Source: Planctomycetota bacterium
GTDB lineage: Bacteria > Planctomycetota > Phycisphaerae > Sedimentisphaerales > Anaerohalosphaeraceae
Length of the DNA: 9,802 bases
Reading direction: 5' to 3'
Assembly: GCA_021160785.1 (NCBI GenBank)
Contig: JAGHBX010000078.1
Location: forward strand, 1-9,802
The translations under genes were made by a program, and so were the position numbers. Below are positions 1 through 7,218 of this stretch, in pieces; the first letter of the stretch is position 1, and the number at the start of each line of letters is the position of its first letter. A model generated the notes under the pieces. That model saw only the letters and a list, made by a program, of their open reading frames with translations, was not told the DNA's origin and did no database searches.

Positions 1-684
1 AAAGAACTCATCTCGAAGAAATATGCCTCCAAGCGGCGCGGGCTGATCGACCCTGAAAAGGCGGCATTGCAATATGATCCCGGCTCGCCCAAACTTCAGC
101 GGGGCGATACGATCTATCTGACAACCGCCGACAAGGACGGCAATATGGTCTCGCTCATCCAGAGCAATTACTGGGGAATGGGCTCGGGCATGACGCCGGG
201 CGGATTGGGCTTTGTCCTGCAAAATCGCGGCAGTCTGTTCGCACTGAAGAAGGGGCATTTCAATACATACGAACCTCATAAGCGTCCCTTCCACACGATC
301 ATACCGGCCTTTATCACCAAGGACGGCAAGCCCTACATGAGCTTTGGCGTGATGGGCGGCGCGATGCAGCCGCAGGGCCATACCCAGATAGTCGTCAATA
401 TGATCGACTTCGATATGAACCTCCAGGAAGCCGGCGACGCTCCGCGGATTCGCCATTCGGGTTCATCCCAACCTACCGGCCAGACAATGACCGACGGCGG
501 AAAGGTCCACTTGGAAAGCGGGTATCCTGAAGCGACAGTCGAGGCATTGAAGAGGATGGGACACACCATCACCCCCTCCCACGGCGGCTTCGGCGGCTAC
601 CAGGCAATCATGTACGACCACAAGAACAAGGTCTATATCGCCGCATCAGAATCAAGAAAAGACGGCTGCGCAATGGGATATTAG
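1..684 (+). CDS. Gamma-glutamyltransferase-family Ntn hydrolase, C-terminal part (5' end outside window)
   Basis: The frame is open from base 1 to the TAG at 682-684, giving 227 residues of a longer protein. GGT-family enzymes are made as one chain that self-cleaves in front of a threonine, which becomes the nucleophile that transfers or hydrolyses gamma-glutamyl groups. That threonine is visible in the stretch GDTIYLTTADKDGN, codon 109-111 (window residue 37), lined up with the TTHYSVVDKDGN of E. coli GGT. The whole small subunit, about 191 residues, is therefore present. Further family marks are a KRPFHTIIPAF stretch (window residues 94-104), GGAMQPQGHTQ (119-129) and the terminal ASESRKDGCAMGY. 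The serine pair that follows KRPL in E. coli GGT is replaced by His-Thr. This fits the divergent GGT-like/acylase branch better than classical glutathione-degrading GGT, so substrate is uncertain and no symbol is given. Any signal peptide would lie outside the window. It is unrelated in function to the pilus genes downstream. Confidence 0.9.
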   Translation, partial: KELISKKYASKRRGLIDPEKAALQYDPGSPKLQRGDTIYLTTADKDGNMVSLIQSNYWGMGSGMTPGGLGFVLQNRGSLFALKKGHFNTYEPHKRPFHTIIPAFITKDGKPYMSFGVMGGAMQPQGHTQIVVNMIDFDMNLQEAGDAPRIRHSGSSQPTGQTMTDGGKVHLESGYPEATVEALKRMGHTITPSHGGFGGYQAIMYDHKNKVYIAASESRKDGCAMGY

Positions 685-708
685 CCCAAGAACACCGTTC
701 GCGCCGCG

Positions 709-748
709 AAGTACTAATTTATTACTAATTTAGTTAAAATTAGTACTT
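709..748. repeat. AT-rich triple repeat able to form two alternative hairpins
   Basis: Between the GGT-like gene and gpsA lie three copies of TACTAATTT: two direct copies at 712-720 and 723-731 (11-base period) and one inverted copy at 737-745. The outer pairing gives a perfect 12-bp stem (709-720 with 737-748) around a 16-base loop. The middle copy can instead pair with the right one (723-731 with 737-745) around a 5-base loop. No T-run follows on the + strand, so it is not a textbook intrinsic terminator. It could be a weak terminator for the upstream gene or an operator; the sequence does not decide between these. Confidence 0.55.
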
Positions 749-817
749 GGGGCAAGGGGGCCAAATAACTGTCGAAAGAGCTGTTCCCGGCAAGTGCAAA
801 AAATGTTGGTTGCGCTG

Positions 818-847
818 TTGCATTCGCGGCGTTTTCGGGTTTAATAT
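818..847 (+). promoter_or_regulatory. Candidate sigma-70-type promoter of gpsA, possibly leaderless
   Basis: TTGCAT (818-823) and TAATAT (842-847) are separated by 18 bases. The -10 element differs from TATAAT by little, while the -35 keeps only TTG. A start site about 7 bases beyond the -10 would fall at 854, the A of the gpsA ATG. No Shine-Dalgarno-like purine run precedes that ATG, which fits a leaderless transcript. This is a pattern match only. Confidence 0.4.
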
Positions 848-853
848 GCAGTC

Positions 854-1849
854 ATGTTCAGCAGAATTACGGTAATTGGCGATGGCGCGATGGGCAGTGT
901 TTGTGCGATGATGCTCTGCGAAAAGGGTCTGGATGTAACGATGTGGGGTCATGACGCCGAGCAGTTAGCTCAAATAGCCGCAAAAAGAGAGAACACGCTG
1001 TTCCTTCCCGGCCATAAGCTCCCCGATTCGCTCAAGTTCCAGGCCGACGACAGTAAGGCTATGACCGACGCCCAACTGATTGTCTCGGCCGTGCCGTGTC
1101 AGTTTATGCGGAGCATCTGGCGGCGGCTGAAAGAACACACGCCCGAAGGCGTGCCGATAGTGAGCGTGGCCAAGGGCATTGAGAATGACACGCTGCTTCG
1201 CCCGACGGAGATTCTCGCTGATGTCCTGGACGCCGGGCACAAGTACGCAACACTGTCCGGCCCGACGATCGCCGACGAGCTTGCAAATCATCTGCCCGCT
1301 ACGGCGACGGCGGCAAGCGGCGATGACGAGCTTGCAAAAAACATCCAGTATACGTTCAATTCGCCCTATTTCAGAGTTTATACCAACAACGACCTTCTGG
1401 GCGTTGAGCTTTGCGGCGCGGTGAAAAATGTCATCGCCATCGCCGCCGGCATTATTGACGGTATGGGATTGGGCGACAACGCCAAGGCGGCGTTGCTAAC
1501 GCGCGGTCTGGCCGAAATCGAACGGCTGGGTCTTGCGATGGGAGCAAAGGAGCAGACATTTGCAGGGCTAAGCGGCTTGGGCGATCTGGTTACAACCTGC
1601 ATTTCACCAAAGGGACGCAACCGGTCATTCGGCGAGAGGGTCGGTCGCGGCATGACCGCCCGCCAGGCTCTGGCGGCGACGCAGAGCGTCGTTGAAGGTG
1701 TCGCCACATGCGCCGGCGTCGGCGCCCTTGCACGGCAATACGACGTCGAAATGCCCATATCCGGGGCAATTGGTGATATCATATCCGAAAAAAAGACCGT
1801 CAAAGAAGCACTCAAAGACCTGATGTCCCGACGCCTCAAAGCCGAATAG
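854..1849 (+). CDS. gpsA: Glycerol-3-phosphate dehydrogenase [NAD(P)+], GpsA
   Basis: This is a complete 331-residue protein, the usual length for GpsA. The cytoplasmic enzyme reduces dihydroxyacetone phosphate to sn-glycerol 3-phosphate with NAD(P)H, supplying the glycerol backbone of phospholipids. The N-terminal Rossmann fold starts at once with ITVIGDGAMGS; the dinucleotide-binding GDGAMG is at residues 9-14. VAKGIE (105-110) and SGPTIADELA (135-144) line the cofactor and substrate pocket. GVELCGAVKNVIAIAAGI (183-200) carries the catalytic lysine at K191. The C-terminal helical domain has the family signature FAGLSGLGDLVTTC (236-249) followed by SPKGRNRSFG (251-260). The ATG at 854 is chosen because the Rossmann strand begins three residues later, leaving no room for a later start. 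There is no visible ribosome-binding site. A 169-base gap upstream and a 433-base gap downstream suggest it is transcribed alone. Confidence 0.97.
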   Translation: MFSRITVIGDGAMGSVCAMMLCEKGLDVTMWGHDAEQLAQIAAKRENTLFLPGHKLPDSLKFQADDSKAMTDAQLIVSAVPCQFMRSIWRRLKEHTPEGVPIVSVAKGIENDTLLRPTEILADVLDAGHKYATLSGPTIADELANHLPATATAASGDDELAKNIQYTFNSPYFRVYTNNDLLGVELCGAVKNVIAIAAGIIDGMGLGDNAKAALLTRGLAEIERLGLAMGAKEQTFAGLSGLGDLVTTCISPKGRNRSFGERVGRGMTARQALAATQSVVEGVATCAGVGALARQYDVEMPISGAIGDIISEKKTVKEALKDLMSRRLKAE

Positions 1850-2282
1850 TCCTCCCCCGGCGAACTCTTGCTTATAGGACGTGCGGATTCTGCGGCTGGT
1901 CTTTCTTACAGCAATACAGCGCTGCCGGCCGGTCAACGCAAACCCGTCCCGAACGCCGGCGACGCAATCTATTTTCGTCGCCGGCAATGCACTACCGGCT
2001 CAGTCAGGTAACCATCCACCATTTGACCGCCATTGGCCGATCTTCTCGGACTATGAATCGACGAATCTCCTGTTAAGACATCTGTTTGACCGGACAGACG
2101 CTGTTTCTTAAGCTTTAATCAGGCGCCCCGTTTTGTGGGTGAGTTTGGGTTTGCCGCCAATGTAATGCCAAGGCTGATTAGTGACGACGACAGAGACAGC
2201 GAAAGAAGTGCTACAGTCTGATTCCGCCATTATGTGGACGCCTTGTGCCCTTAATACGGCTGTGAGATAGATGGGATAGGAA
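1850..2282. other. Intergenic region between gpsA and the pilus operon, no convincing gene
   Basis: These 433 bases contain only short open frames without good start signals or recognisable protein features. One GC-rich hairpin (1955-1985) is the clearest structure. The segment immediately before pilM must hold the operon promoter if the pilus genes form one unit, but I see no strong -10/-35 pair. A purine-rich GGGATAGG (2273-2280) precedes the pilM ATG and can serve as its ribosome-binding site. Confidence 0.6.
1955..1985. repeat. GC-rich hairpin downstream of gpsA
   Basis: GCCGGCGACG (1955-1964) and CGTCGCCGGC (1976-1985) form a perfect 10-bp stem around an 11-base loop, CAATCTATTTT. It lies about 105 bases after the gpsA stop. 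No T-run follows the stem on the + strand, so it is at best a non-canonical terminator or a stabilising 3' structure of the gpsA transcript. Rather than following the stem, the Ts occupy the loop. Confidence 0.45.
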
Positions 2283-3269
2283 ATGTTTAGAGTGCTAACC
2301 AAGAAGGTTTGCCCAATCGGCGTGGACCTCGGCAGCAGTTATTTGCGGATGGCGCAACTGGGATCCAATGGGCACGGGCTGTATCTGCACGGGGTGGGCT
2401 GTGAAAAAAAGCCTGAGGATATAATGTCCGGCAGCAGCGAATGGCAGAAATGGGCGGTAAAAACAATCAAACGGATAACGAGACGGGGCGGCTTCAAGAG
2501 TAAAAAAGCTGTCGCAGCGCTTCCGTCACAGGATGTATTTATCGACCAGATAAGAATTCCACGCATGCCCGCCAACAAGGTTGGCGAAGCTGTACTCGCC
2601 AACGTCAAACAGAAGCTGCCCTTTGACACCAGCCAGGCGATGATTAAGCATGTAGTTGCCGAGCAGACGGGATCGAATAGCTCTGAAATGGATGTGCTTG
2701 TAATGGCGGCCGACAGCGTCACGGTTGATCGCCATCTTGCCATTTATGAATATGCCGGACTGGATGTGCAAAACATCAATGTCTGGCCCTTTGCAATGAC
2801 CAACAGCTTTGTAGAGTTCTTCAGCCGGCGACGCGAGGAACAGGATAAAGTGGCGATGCTGCTGGACATAGGAACCACAAACACCAATATCGTCATATGC
2901 CGCAACAGGAATCTGCTTCTGGCACGGGTAGTGAGCCTTGGTTTTGCCGATCTTGAACAGGACGAGGGTGTCCAACGCCTGATATCGGAGATCGATGCGT
3001 GCAGCCGGTACTTCGAATTCCACTGCGGAGGAATGCACATTCAGCGTCTGGTTCTCCTTGCCGCCAAAGATATCGATAAGAGAATCTGTTCCAAACTTGC
3101 CGAGATGGCCCAGCGCATGCAGATACCGGCGCAAATAGGAGATGTGGCGACCGCGGTCGACATGCGGCCAGGACGCCATGTCGGCGCCGGAAAATTCGAC
3201 GGCCACATTGACTGGTCGGTTGCTTTTGGTCTGAGCCTGTCGGGCCGGAAAAACGTCAATCACAAATAG
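2283..3269 (+). CDS. pilM: Type IV pilus assembly protein PilM (actin-like ATPase)
   Basis: This 328-residue protein is slightly shorter than the roughly 350 residues usual for PilM. PilM is a cytoplasmic FtsA/actin-like protein that binds the N-terminal tail of PilN and ties the inner-membrane alignment complex to the motor side of the pilus machine. The phosphate-1 loop GVDLGSS is at residues 13-19 and the phosphate-2 loop DIGTTNTNI at 195-203. RLVLLAAKDID (255-265) sits where the adenosine-contacting strand is expected, and the protein ends in IDWSVAFGLSL (309-319), typical of the family. A central stretch, EAVLANVKQKLPFD (102-115), matches the PilM segment usually written as E..QYIPFP. 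There is no signal peptide or membrane segment. It is the first gene of the pilus operon, starting at an ATG just after a purine-rich run. pilN follows 25 bases after its stop. Confidence 0.93.
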   Translation: MFRVLTKKVCPIGVDLGSSYLRMAQLGSNGHGLYLHGVGCEKKPEDIMSGSSEWQKWAVKTIKRITRRGGFKSKKAVAALPSQDVFIDQIRIPRMPANKVGEAVLANVKQKLPFDTSQAMIKHVVAEQTGSNSSEMDVLVMAADSVTVDRHLAIYEYAGLDVQNINVWPFAMTNSFVEFFSRRREEQDKVAMLLDIGTTNTNIVICRNRNLLLARVVSLGFADLEQDEGVQRLISEIDACSRYFEFHCGGMHIQRLVLLAAKDIDKRICSKLAEMAQRMQIPAQIGDVATAVDMRPGRHVGAGKFDGHIDWSVAFGLSLSGRKNVNHK

Positions 3270-3294
3270 TATTTGGATTTAGGCAGATAATAAA

Positions 3295-3993
3295 ATGGCC
3301 AAGATAGATTTTGTTCCGGATAACTATATTCAGCAGCGTGAAGGCAACAGGGCGAATCTGACATATCTGGTTCTTCTTGCCGTGCTCATGAGCGCCATCT
3401 GCGTAACATTTTCCATCATCAAGATACGACAACGTGCGGCCCGAAACGAACTGGCCACCTTGACGGAGCAGATGTCGCAGGCCCACAAACAGATCGCCCA
3501 GCTCGAAGAACTCAAGATCAAGAGCAAGACTATGATGAGAACCATGGTCATGACCGCCGAACTGCTGGAGCCGATACCCCGAAGTATTATCCTTGCTTCC
3601 CTGACCAACAATCTTCCCGACGGAGTCTCACTGCTGGAAACAAGACTTTCCGAAAAAGAAATCGTCCGCGCAGCGTCAACACCCGCCAGGATCAGCCAAT
3701 ATCAGGCCGCCGGCGCCAAAGCAGCCGCTCAACAGGAAACGCCACAGAAAGCCTCCGAGACCACCATAGAAATCAAGGGGATCGCGCCCAGCGATATCGA
3801 GGTGGCCGAGTACATCGCACGGCTAAGCAATTCCGTTCTGTTCGACAGCGTCGCGCTGGTGGAATCCAAAGAGCATAAGATCGACAACACCAGGTTCAGG
3901 GAATTCAAACTCAAAACAATGCTCAGGAAGAACGAAGTCCTGTCCAAGGAAGATATCGGGAAAATCAAGGAAAAACGCGAAGAGACGCTTTAG
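3295..3993 (+). CDS. pilN: Type IV pilus assembly protein PilN
   Basis: This is a 232-residue bitopic inner-membrane protein. The short cytoplasmic N-terminus contains IDFVPDNYIQQR (residues 4-15), which corresponds to the PilN tail (INLLP-type motif) that inserts into the PilM groove. One transmembrane segment follows (about 22-44), then a coiled-coil-like region (about 45-80). The periplasmic part opens with PRSIILASLTNNLPDGVSLLETRL (95-118), a typical PilN stretch, and ends in a small alpha/beta domain (about 155-210) that pairs with PilO. Between them lies an Ala/Gln-rich linker (about 126-153) that looks flexible and non-conserved. The C-terminus (211-232) is a charged Lys/Glu tail. The ribosome-binding site is weak. 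Identity rests on topology, motif order and position between pilM and pilO. Confidence 0.9.
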   Translation: MAKIDFVPDNYIQQREGNRANLTYLVLLAVLMSAICVTFSIIKIRQRAARNELATLTEQMSQAHKQIAQLEELKIKSKTMMRTMVMTAELLEPIPRSIILASLTNNLPDGVSLLETRLSEKEIVRAASTPARISQYQAAGAKAAAQQETPQKASETTIEIKGIAPSDIEVAEYIARLSNSVLFDSVALVESKEHKIDNTRFREFKLKTMLRKNEVLSKEDIGKIKEKREETL

Positions 3994-4063
3994 GCGGCGT
4001 ACTGAAAACACCGACCGCCCGGAACGCCGATCTGCGTAACCGGCAAAGAAAGTGATAACCGCA

Positions 4064-4071
4064 AAGAAAGG
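4064..4071 (+). promoter_or_regulatory. Ribosome-binding site deciding the pilO start
   Basis: AAGAAAGG lies 7 bases before the ATG at 4079. An in-frame GTG at 4052 would add nine residues (VITAKKGLI) but has a weaker upstream signal, so 4079 is preferred. The 10-base word GCAAAGAAAG occurs twice here (4043-4052 and 4061-4070), and the first copy sits where a second, weaker site would be. Confidence 0.5.
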
Positions 4072-4078
4072 CTTGATT

Positions 4079-4615
4079 ATGACAAGTGGTTCAAGAAAAA
4101 TTGTTTTCTTCGCTTTACTTGTGGCGCTGGCGTACGTTTCATATGCCTATATGATTAAGCCGGCCAATCAGCACCTTGCCAAGGAAAAGATCAAGGTCAA
4201 CGCCAAGCGAGCCAAACTGCTGGAACTCAGGAAGGCGACGGCTGCCGCCAGTGATCTCACCAAACAACTGGAAAAGGTGGAAGAGGCGATCGCCGTTTTT
4301 GAGAGCAAGCTGCCCCCCCAGAGCGAAATCGACAAAGTGCTTGAGGATATTACAAGGATCGTTCAAATGCACGGCCTGGTTTCCAAGACGATCCGAACGC
4401 TTCAGGTCAAGAGCAACCGCGGCTACATTGAGCAGCCTTTGCACATGGAACTGGACGGCAATTTCAACTCGTATTACTCTTTCCTGCTCGAACTCGAAAA
4501 GCTTGATCGCATCACCAAGATCAGGGAGCTGTCGTTGAAGAAAAAGGCAAATACCGAAGGCGAAACGGCCGCTACATTTGTGGTGAGCATATTCTTCCAG
4601 AAAACAAGCACCTAA
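4079..4615 (+). CDS. pilO: Type IV pilus assembly protein PilO
   Basis: This is a 178-residue bitopic inner-membrane protein that partners PilN in the periplasmic alignment subcomplex. It has a short basic cytoplasmic tail, a transmembrane segment at about residues 8-26 and a long coiled coil (about 30-76). The family core follows: KLPPQSEIDKVLEDITRIVQ (77-96), a Gly-Leu turn, and a ferredoxin-like domain with MELDGNFNSYYSFLLELEKLDRITKIRELSL (123-153). The pattern 'G-x-x-x-x-Y-x-x-F ... LxRI..I..L.L' in that last part is characteristic of PilO. The start at 4079 was chosen for its ribosome-binding site and because the membrane helix begins soon after. The gap from pilN is 85 bases, the longest inside the operon, with no clear hairpin. 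Confidence 0.9.
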   Translation: MTSGSRKIVFFALLVALAYVSYAYMIKPANQHLAKEKIKVNAKRAKLLELRKATAAASDLTKQLEKVEEAIAVFESKLPPQSEIDKVLEDITRIVQMHGLVSKTIRTLQVKSNRGYIEQPLHMELDGNFNSYYSFLLELEKLDRITKIRELSLKKKANTEGETAATFVVSIFFQKTST

Positions 4616-4651
4616 GGTGAACATTAATCGAATGATCAACGGAGCACGATT

Positions 4652-5281
4652 ATGCTGTCATTTATGAAAGACGGACTGAACGGAACTCTTCCCGCTTCGG
4701 CTGACAACACCGGCGTCGAGCCGTCAGGCGATGACGGCGAGTTTCTGGAAAAGGCCCACCATGGAAAGAATCTGAAGCAGAGCACAATCATATTAGCTGT
4801 CCTGTTTACGGTGGGCGCAGTGTGCGTTTGGTTCATGATAAAGAAGACCACTCCGCCGCCCGCTGATGCGGCCGTGGGCACCGAGGAAGCAAAGATCGAA
4901 AACGCAATTGCTCAGCTTATGGGCATACAGACCGAAATGGACGCCAAAATGGGGGACATCGCAACCAAATTCAGCAAGTTTTCCGATATCGAACAGGTTG
5001 GCGTCGGCGACCTGAAGAAAAACCCGTTCGCGCTTGAACTGTCCGTCGGCGATTTCGAGCATACTCTGGAGCCGGGGCGCCGCAGGGAAGTCGAAGAAAG
5101 GGCGCAAAAACTCCAACTCGTGAGCATTATGGCTTCGCCCCGGAACGCCTGTTGCATGATTAACGGAAAACTCCTTTACAAGGGAGACAGGATAGACGGT
5201 TTTACGGTTACCGAGATCGACTCCCGGTTCGTAAGGCTCGATTTGAATGGAATTCATGTTATTAAGAAAATGTCAGAATGA
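4652..5281 (+). CDS. Bitopic inner-membrane protein with GspC/PilP-like periplasmic domain
   Basis: This 209-residue protein sits where pilP normally follows pilO. Its likely role is to link the PilM-PilN-PilO platform to an outer-membrane secretin. Residues 1-43 are polar and acidic and probably cytoplasmic. A single hydrophobic segment spans about 44-63, followed by a Pro/Ala linker and a helical stretch (about 78-112). KKNPFALEL (122-130) recalls the 'R-D-P-F' element that precedes the beta domain of PilP. LQLVSIMASPRNACCMINGKLLYKGDRIDGFTVTEIDSRFVRLDLNG (about 154-200) matches the homology-region fold of GspC and PilP. Unlike proteobacterial PilP there is no signal peptide with lipobox cysteine; anchoring is by a transmembrane helix, as in GspC. 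GGAG (4641-4644) lies 7 bases before the ATG. The stop overlaps the next start as ATGA, so translation of pilB is probably coupled. The assignment rests on domain pattern and position. Confidence 0.75.
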   Translation: MLSFMKDGLNGTLPASADNTGVEPSGDDGEFLEKAHHGKNLKQSTIILAVLFTVGAVCVWFMIKKTTPPPADAAVGTEEAKIENAIAQLMGIQTEMDAKMGDIATKFSKFSDIEQVGVGDLKKNPFALELSVGDFEHTLEPGRRREVEERAQKLQLVSIMASPRNACCMINGKLLYKGDRIDGFTVTEIDSRFVRLDLNGIHVIKKMSE

Positions 5282-7194
5282 AAAAGCTTTTTGCCAATAC
5301 CAATGAATCCGCCCCCCGGCAGAAAGAGGCGGCTGATAACAAAGGTGAGTTTTCCCTGGCCCCGGGTCTGTGCATACTGTATTCGCCGCAGATGTCCGAG
5401 TTGGCGCATATCCGGGATATAGCGGATGTGCTCCTGGAAATGAAAAAGATCACGCCTCGGCAAATGGAGCAGGTTCGCAAGCAACAGCAGCAGACTAAAA
5501 ACGGCACGGATTCCGAACAGATACTCAGCAAGTTCGGTCTGGAAGCCGATGACATTCTCAGGGCCAAAGCCATCCTGCACGGTTTCGAGTTTCACAGCAT
5601 TCCTGTTGAAAACGTCGACAGGAGCGCCTTCGACAGGCTCGATCTCAGCTATATTCGCAGCAGCCACGTCATGCCGGTCTCAGTGGAAAACGACACCATG
5701 GTCATAGCGACGAGTGATCCGACCAACATCTTCGCCATCGATGATGTCAAGAGACAGATCGGTATGCCCGTCCGCATCGTCGTCTGCAGCGAAAGCGATA
5801 TCACGGCCGCCTGCAACGAATTCGACGACAGCAACTTCAGCTTCGATGTCGACGAAATCATGAGCAACATGGCCGATGTGGAAGTTGTCAAAGATGAAGA
5901 AGAGGATATCGGGGACCTCGAGAAGAGCGCCGCCGAATCACCGGTCATCAAATATGTCAATTACCTGCTGACCAACGCCCTCCATGAAGGCGCCAGCGAC
6001 ATCCATATCGAACCCAAGGCAAAGCACACCAGGATTCGGTATCGTATCGACGGAGCGCTCTTCGACACCATGCAGGCGCCCATGAAGATGCATCCCGCGG
6101 TTGTTTCCCGTCTCAAGATCATGTCAAATCTCGACATTTCCGAACGACGGCTGCCCCAGGACGGCAAAATTTCCGCTATCATGGGCGGGCGAAACGTGGA
6201 CCTTCGAGTGTCCGTCTTGCCGACAAGCAACGGTGAAAAAGTCGTAATCCGTATTCTCGACAGCAGCTCGATCATGCTCGGGCTGGACAACTCCGGCATG
6301 GAGGCCGACACGCTCGCCGCCTTCAAAGAACAAGTCGCACTTCCTCACGGCATCCTGCTGGTCACAGGACCGACAGGAAGCGGCAAAAGCACAACACTCT
6401 ACTCGGCGCTCGGACAGATGGACGGACAGAAACTGAACATCTCAACCGTCGAAGATCCCGTCGAATACAACCTGGAGTCTTGCAATCAGGTCCAGGCCAA
6501 TGAAAAGGTGGGACTGACGTTCGCCACGGCGCTGCGAAGTCTGCTGAGACAGGACCCGGACATCATTATGGTTGGCGAAATCCGAGACAATGAAACCGCA
6601 CGCACCGCCGTACAGGCGGCGCTCACCGGACACCTCGTACTCAGCACGCTCCACACCAACGACGCGCCCAGCAGCGTTTCCAGACTGGTCAATATCGGCA
6701 TAGAGCCCTATCTCATCGCAGCGTCATTAAACGGCATACTGGCCCAGAGGCTGGTGCGAAAGATATGCGACAACTGCAAAGAGGTTTACCGTATACCCAA
6801 AAACATGCGACGCTATATCGAAAACGCTGGTGTCAATCCAAAAGAGTTGATGCACGGCGCCGGCTGTGACCGCTGCCGTGAAAGCGGATACGCAGGGCGG
6901 GTCGGTATCTTCGAGCTGCTTATTGTTGACGATCGGTTCAGGGACATCGTCAACAAGGACTCTTCTGTCAACAGCATGCGGACGGCCTTTATCGAAAGCG
7001 GCCAGGCAACACTGTTCGATGACGGTATCAAAAAGGTCAAAAAAGGAGTAACTACGATTGAAGAGGTCTTGCGCGTAACACAGGCCTGTGAAAAAACCGA
7101 CAAGATAGATTCCGGCGAAACATCCAAAGCAGCGAACACAAAAAAAACGTCGACGCCCCAAAAGAAGACCGGGGCAAAATTGAAACAGGGTTAG
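5278..7194 (+). CDS. pilB: Type IV pilus extension ATPase PilB (GspE family)
   Basis: This 638-residue hexameric cytoplasmic motor drives pilin polymerisation. An N-terminal MshEN/T2SSE_N-like domain occupies about residues 40-150. The N2 domain (about 215-320) includes EGASDIHIEPKAKHTRIRYRIDGAL, a GspE signature. The Walker A loop GPTGSGKST is at 364-372, the Asp box STVEDPVEY follows, and Walker B is DPDIIMVGEIRD with catalytic Glu434. LTGHLVLSTLHTND is the His box. The zinc-binding tetracysteine motif, C497-x2-C500 with C530-x2-C533, separates extension ATPases of the GspE/PilB type from PilT. The first ~38 residues are polar and do not resemble the domain start; an internal ATG at 5392 would remove them but has no ribosome-binding site. 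The start at 5278 is preferred because it overlaps the previous stop (ATGA). The last ~38 residues form a Lys/Thr-rich low-complexity tail beyond the normal PilB end. Confidence 0.95.
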   Translation: MKKLFANTNESAPRQKEAADNKGEFSLAPGLCILYSPQMSELAHIRDIADVLLEMKKITPRQMEQVRKQQQQTKNGTDSEQILSKFGLEADDILRAKAILHGFEFHSIPVENVDRSAFDRLDLSYIRSSHVMPVSVENDTMVIATSDPTNIFAIDDVKRQIGMPVRIVVCSESDITAACNEFDDSNFSFDVDEIMSNMADVEVVKDEEEDIGDLEKSAAESPVIKYVNYLLTNALHEGASDIHIEPKAKHTRIRYRIDGALFDTMQAPMKMHPAVVSRLKIMSNLDISERRLPQDGKISAIMGGRNVDLRVSVLPTSNGEKVVIRILDSSSIMLGLDNSGMEADTLAAFKEQVALPHGILLVTGPTGSGKSTTLYSALGQMDGQKLNISTVEDPVEYNLESCNQVQANEKVGLTFATALRSLLRQDPDIIMVGEIRDNETARTAVQAALTGHLVLSTLHTNDAPSSVSRLVNIGIEPYLIAASLNGILAQRLVRKICDNCKEVYRIPKNMRRYIENAGVNPKELMHGAGCDRCRESGYAGRVGIFELLIVDDRFRDIVNKDSSVNSMRTAFIESGQATLFDDGIKKVKKGVTTIEEVLRVTQACEKTDKIDSGETSKAANTKKTSTPQKKTGAKLKQG

Positions 7195-7218
7195 GTGGAC
7201 TGGAGCAGGTAGAAAACT

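Noticed and set aside
1881..2111. A 76-codon + strand open frame in the gap after gpsA
   Set aside because: It has a GTG start without a clear ribosome-binding site, spans the 1955-1985 hairpin, and its product shows no domain, membrane segment or coherent composition.
2236..2248. A possible sigma-54 promoter (GG...GC) before pilM
   Set aside because: The GG and GC are separated by 9 bases and not the required 10, and the flanking consensus is poor.
2108..2302. A 64-codon minus-strand open frame just before pilM
   Set aside because: It overlaps the pilM start and ribosome-binding region, and I recognise no protein family in it.
4052..4078. An upstream GTG start for pilO
   Set aside because: It would add nine residues with a weaker ribosome-binding site than the ATG at 4079, which also places the membrane helix at the normal distance.
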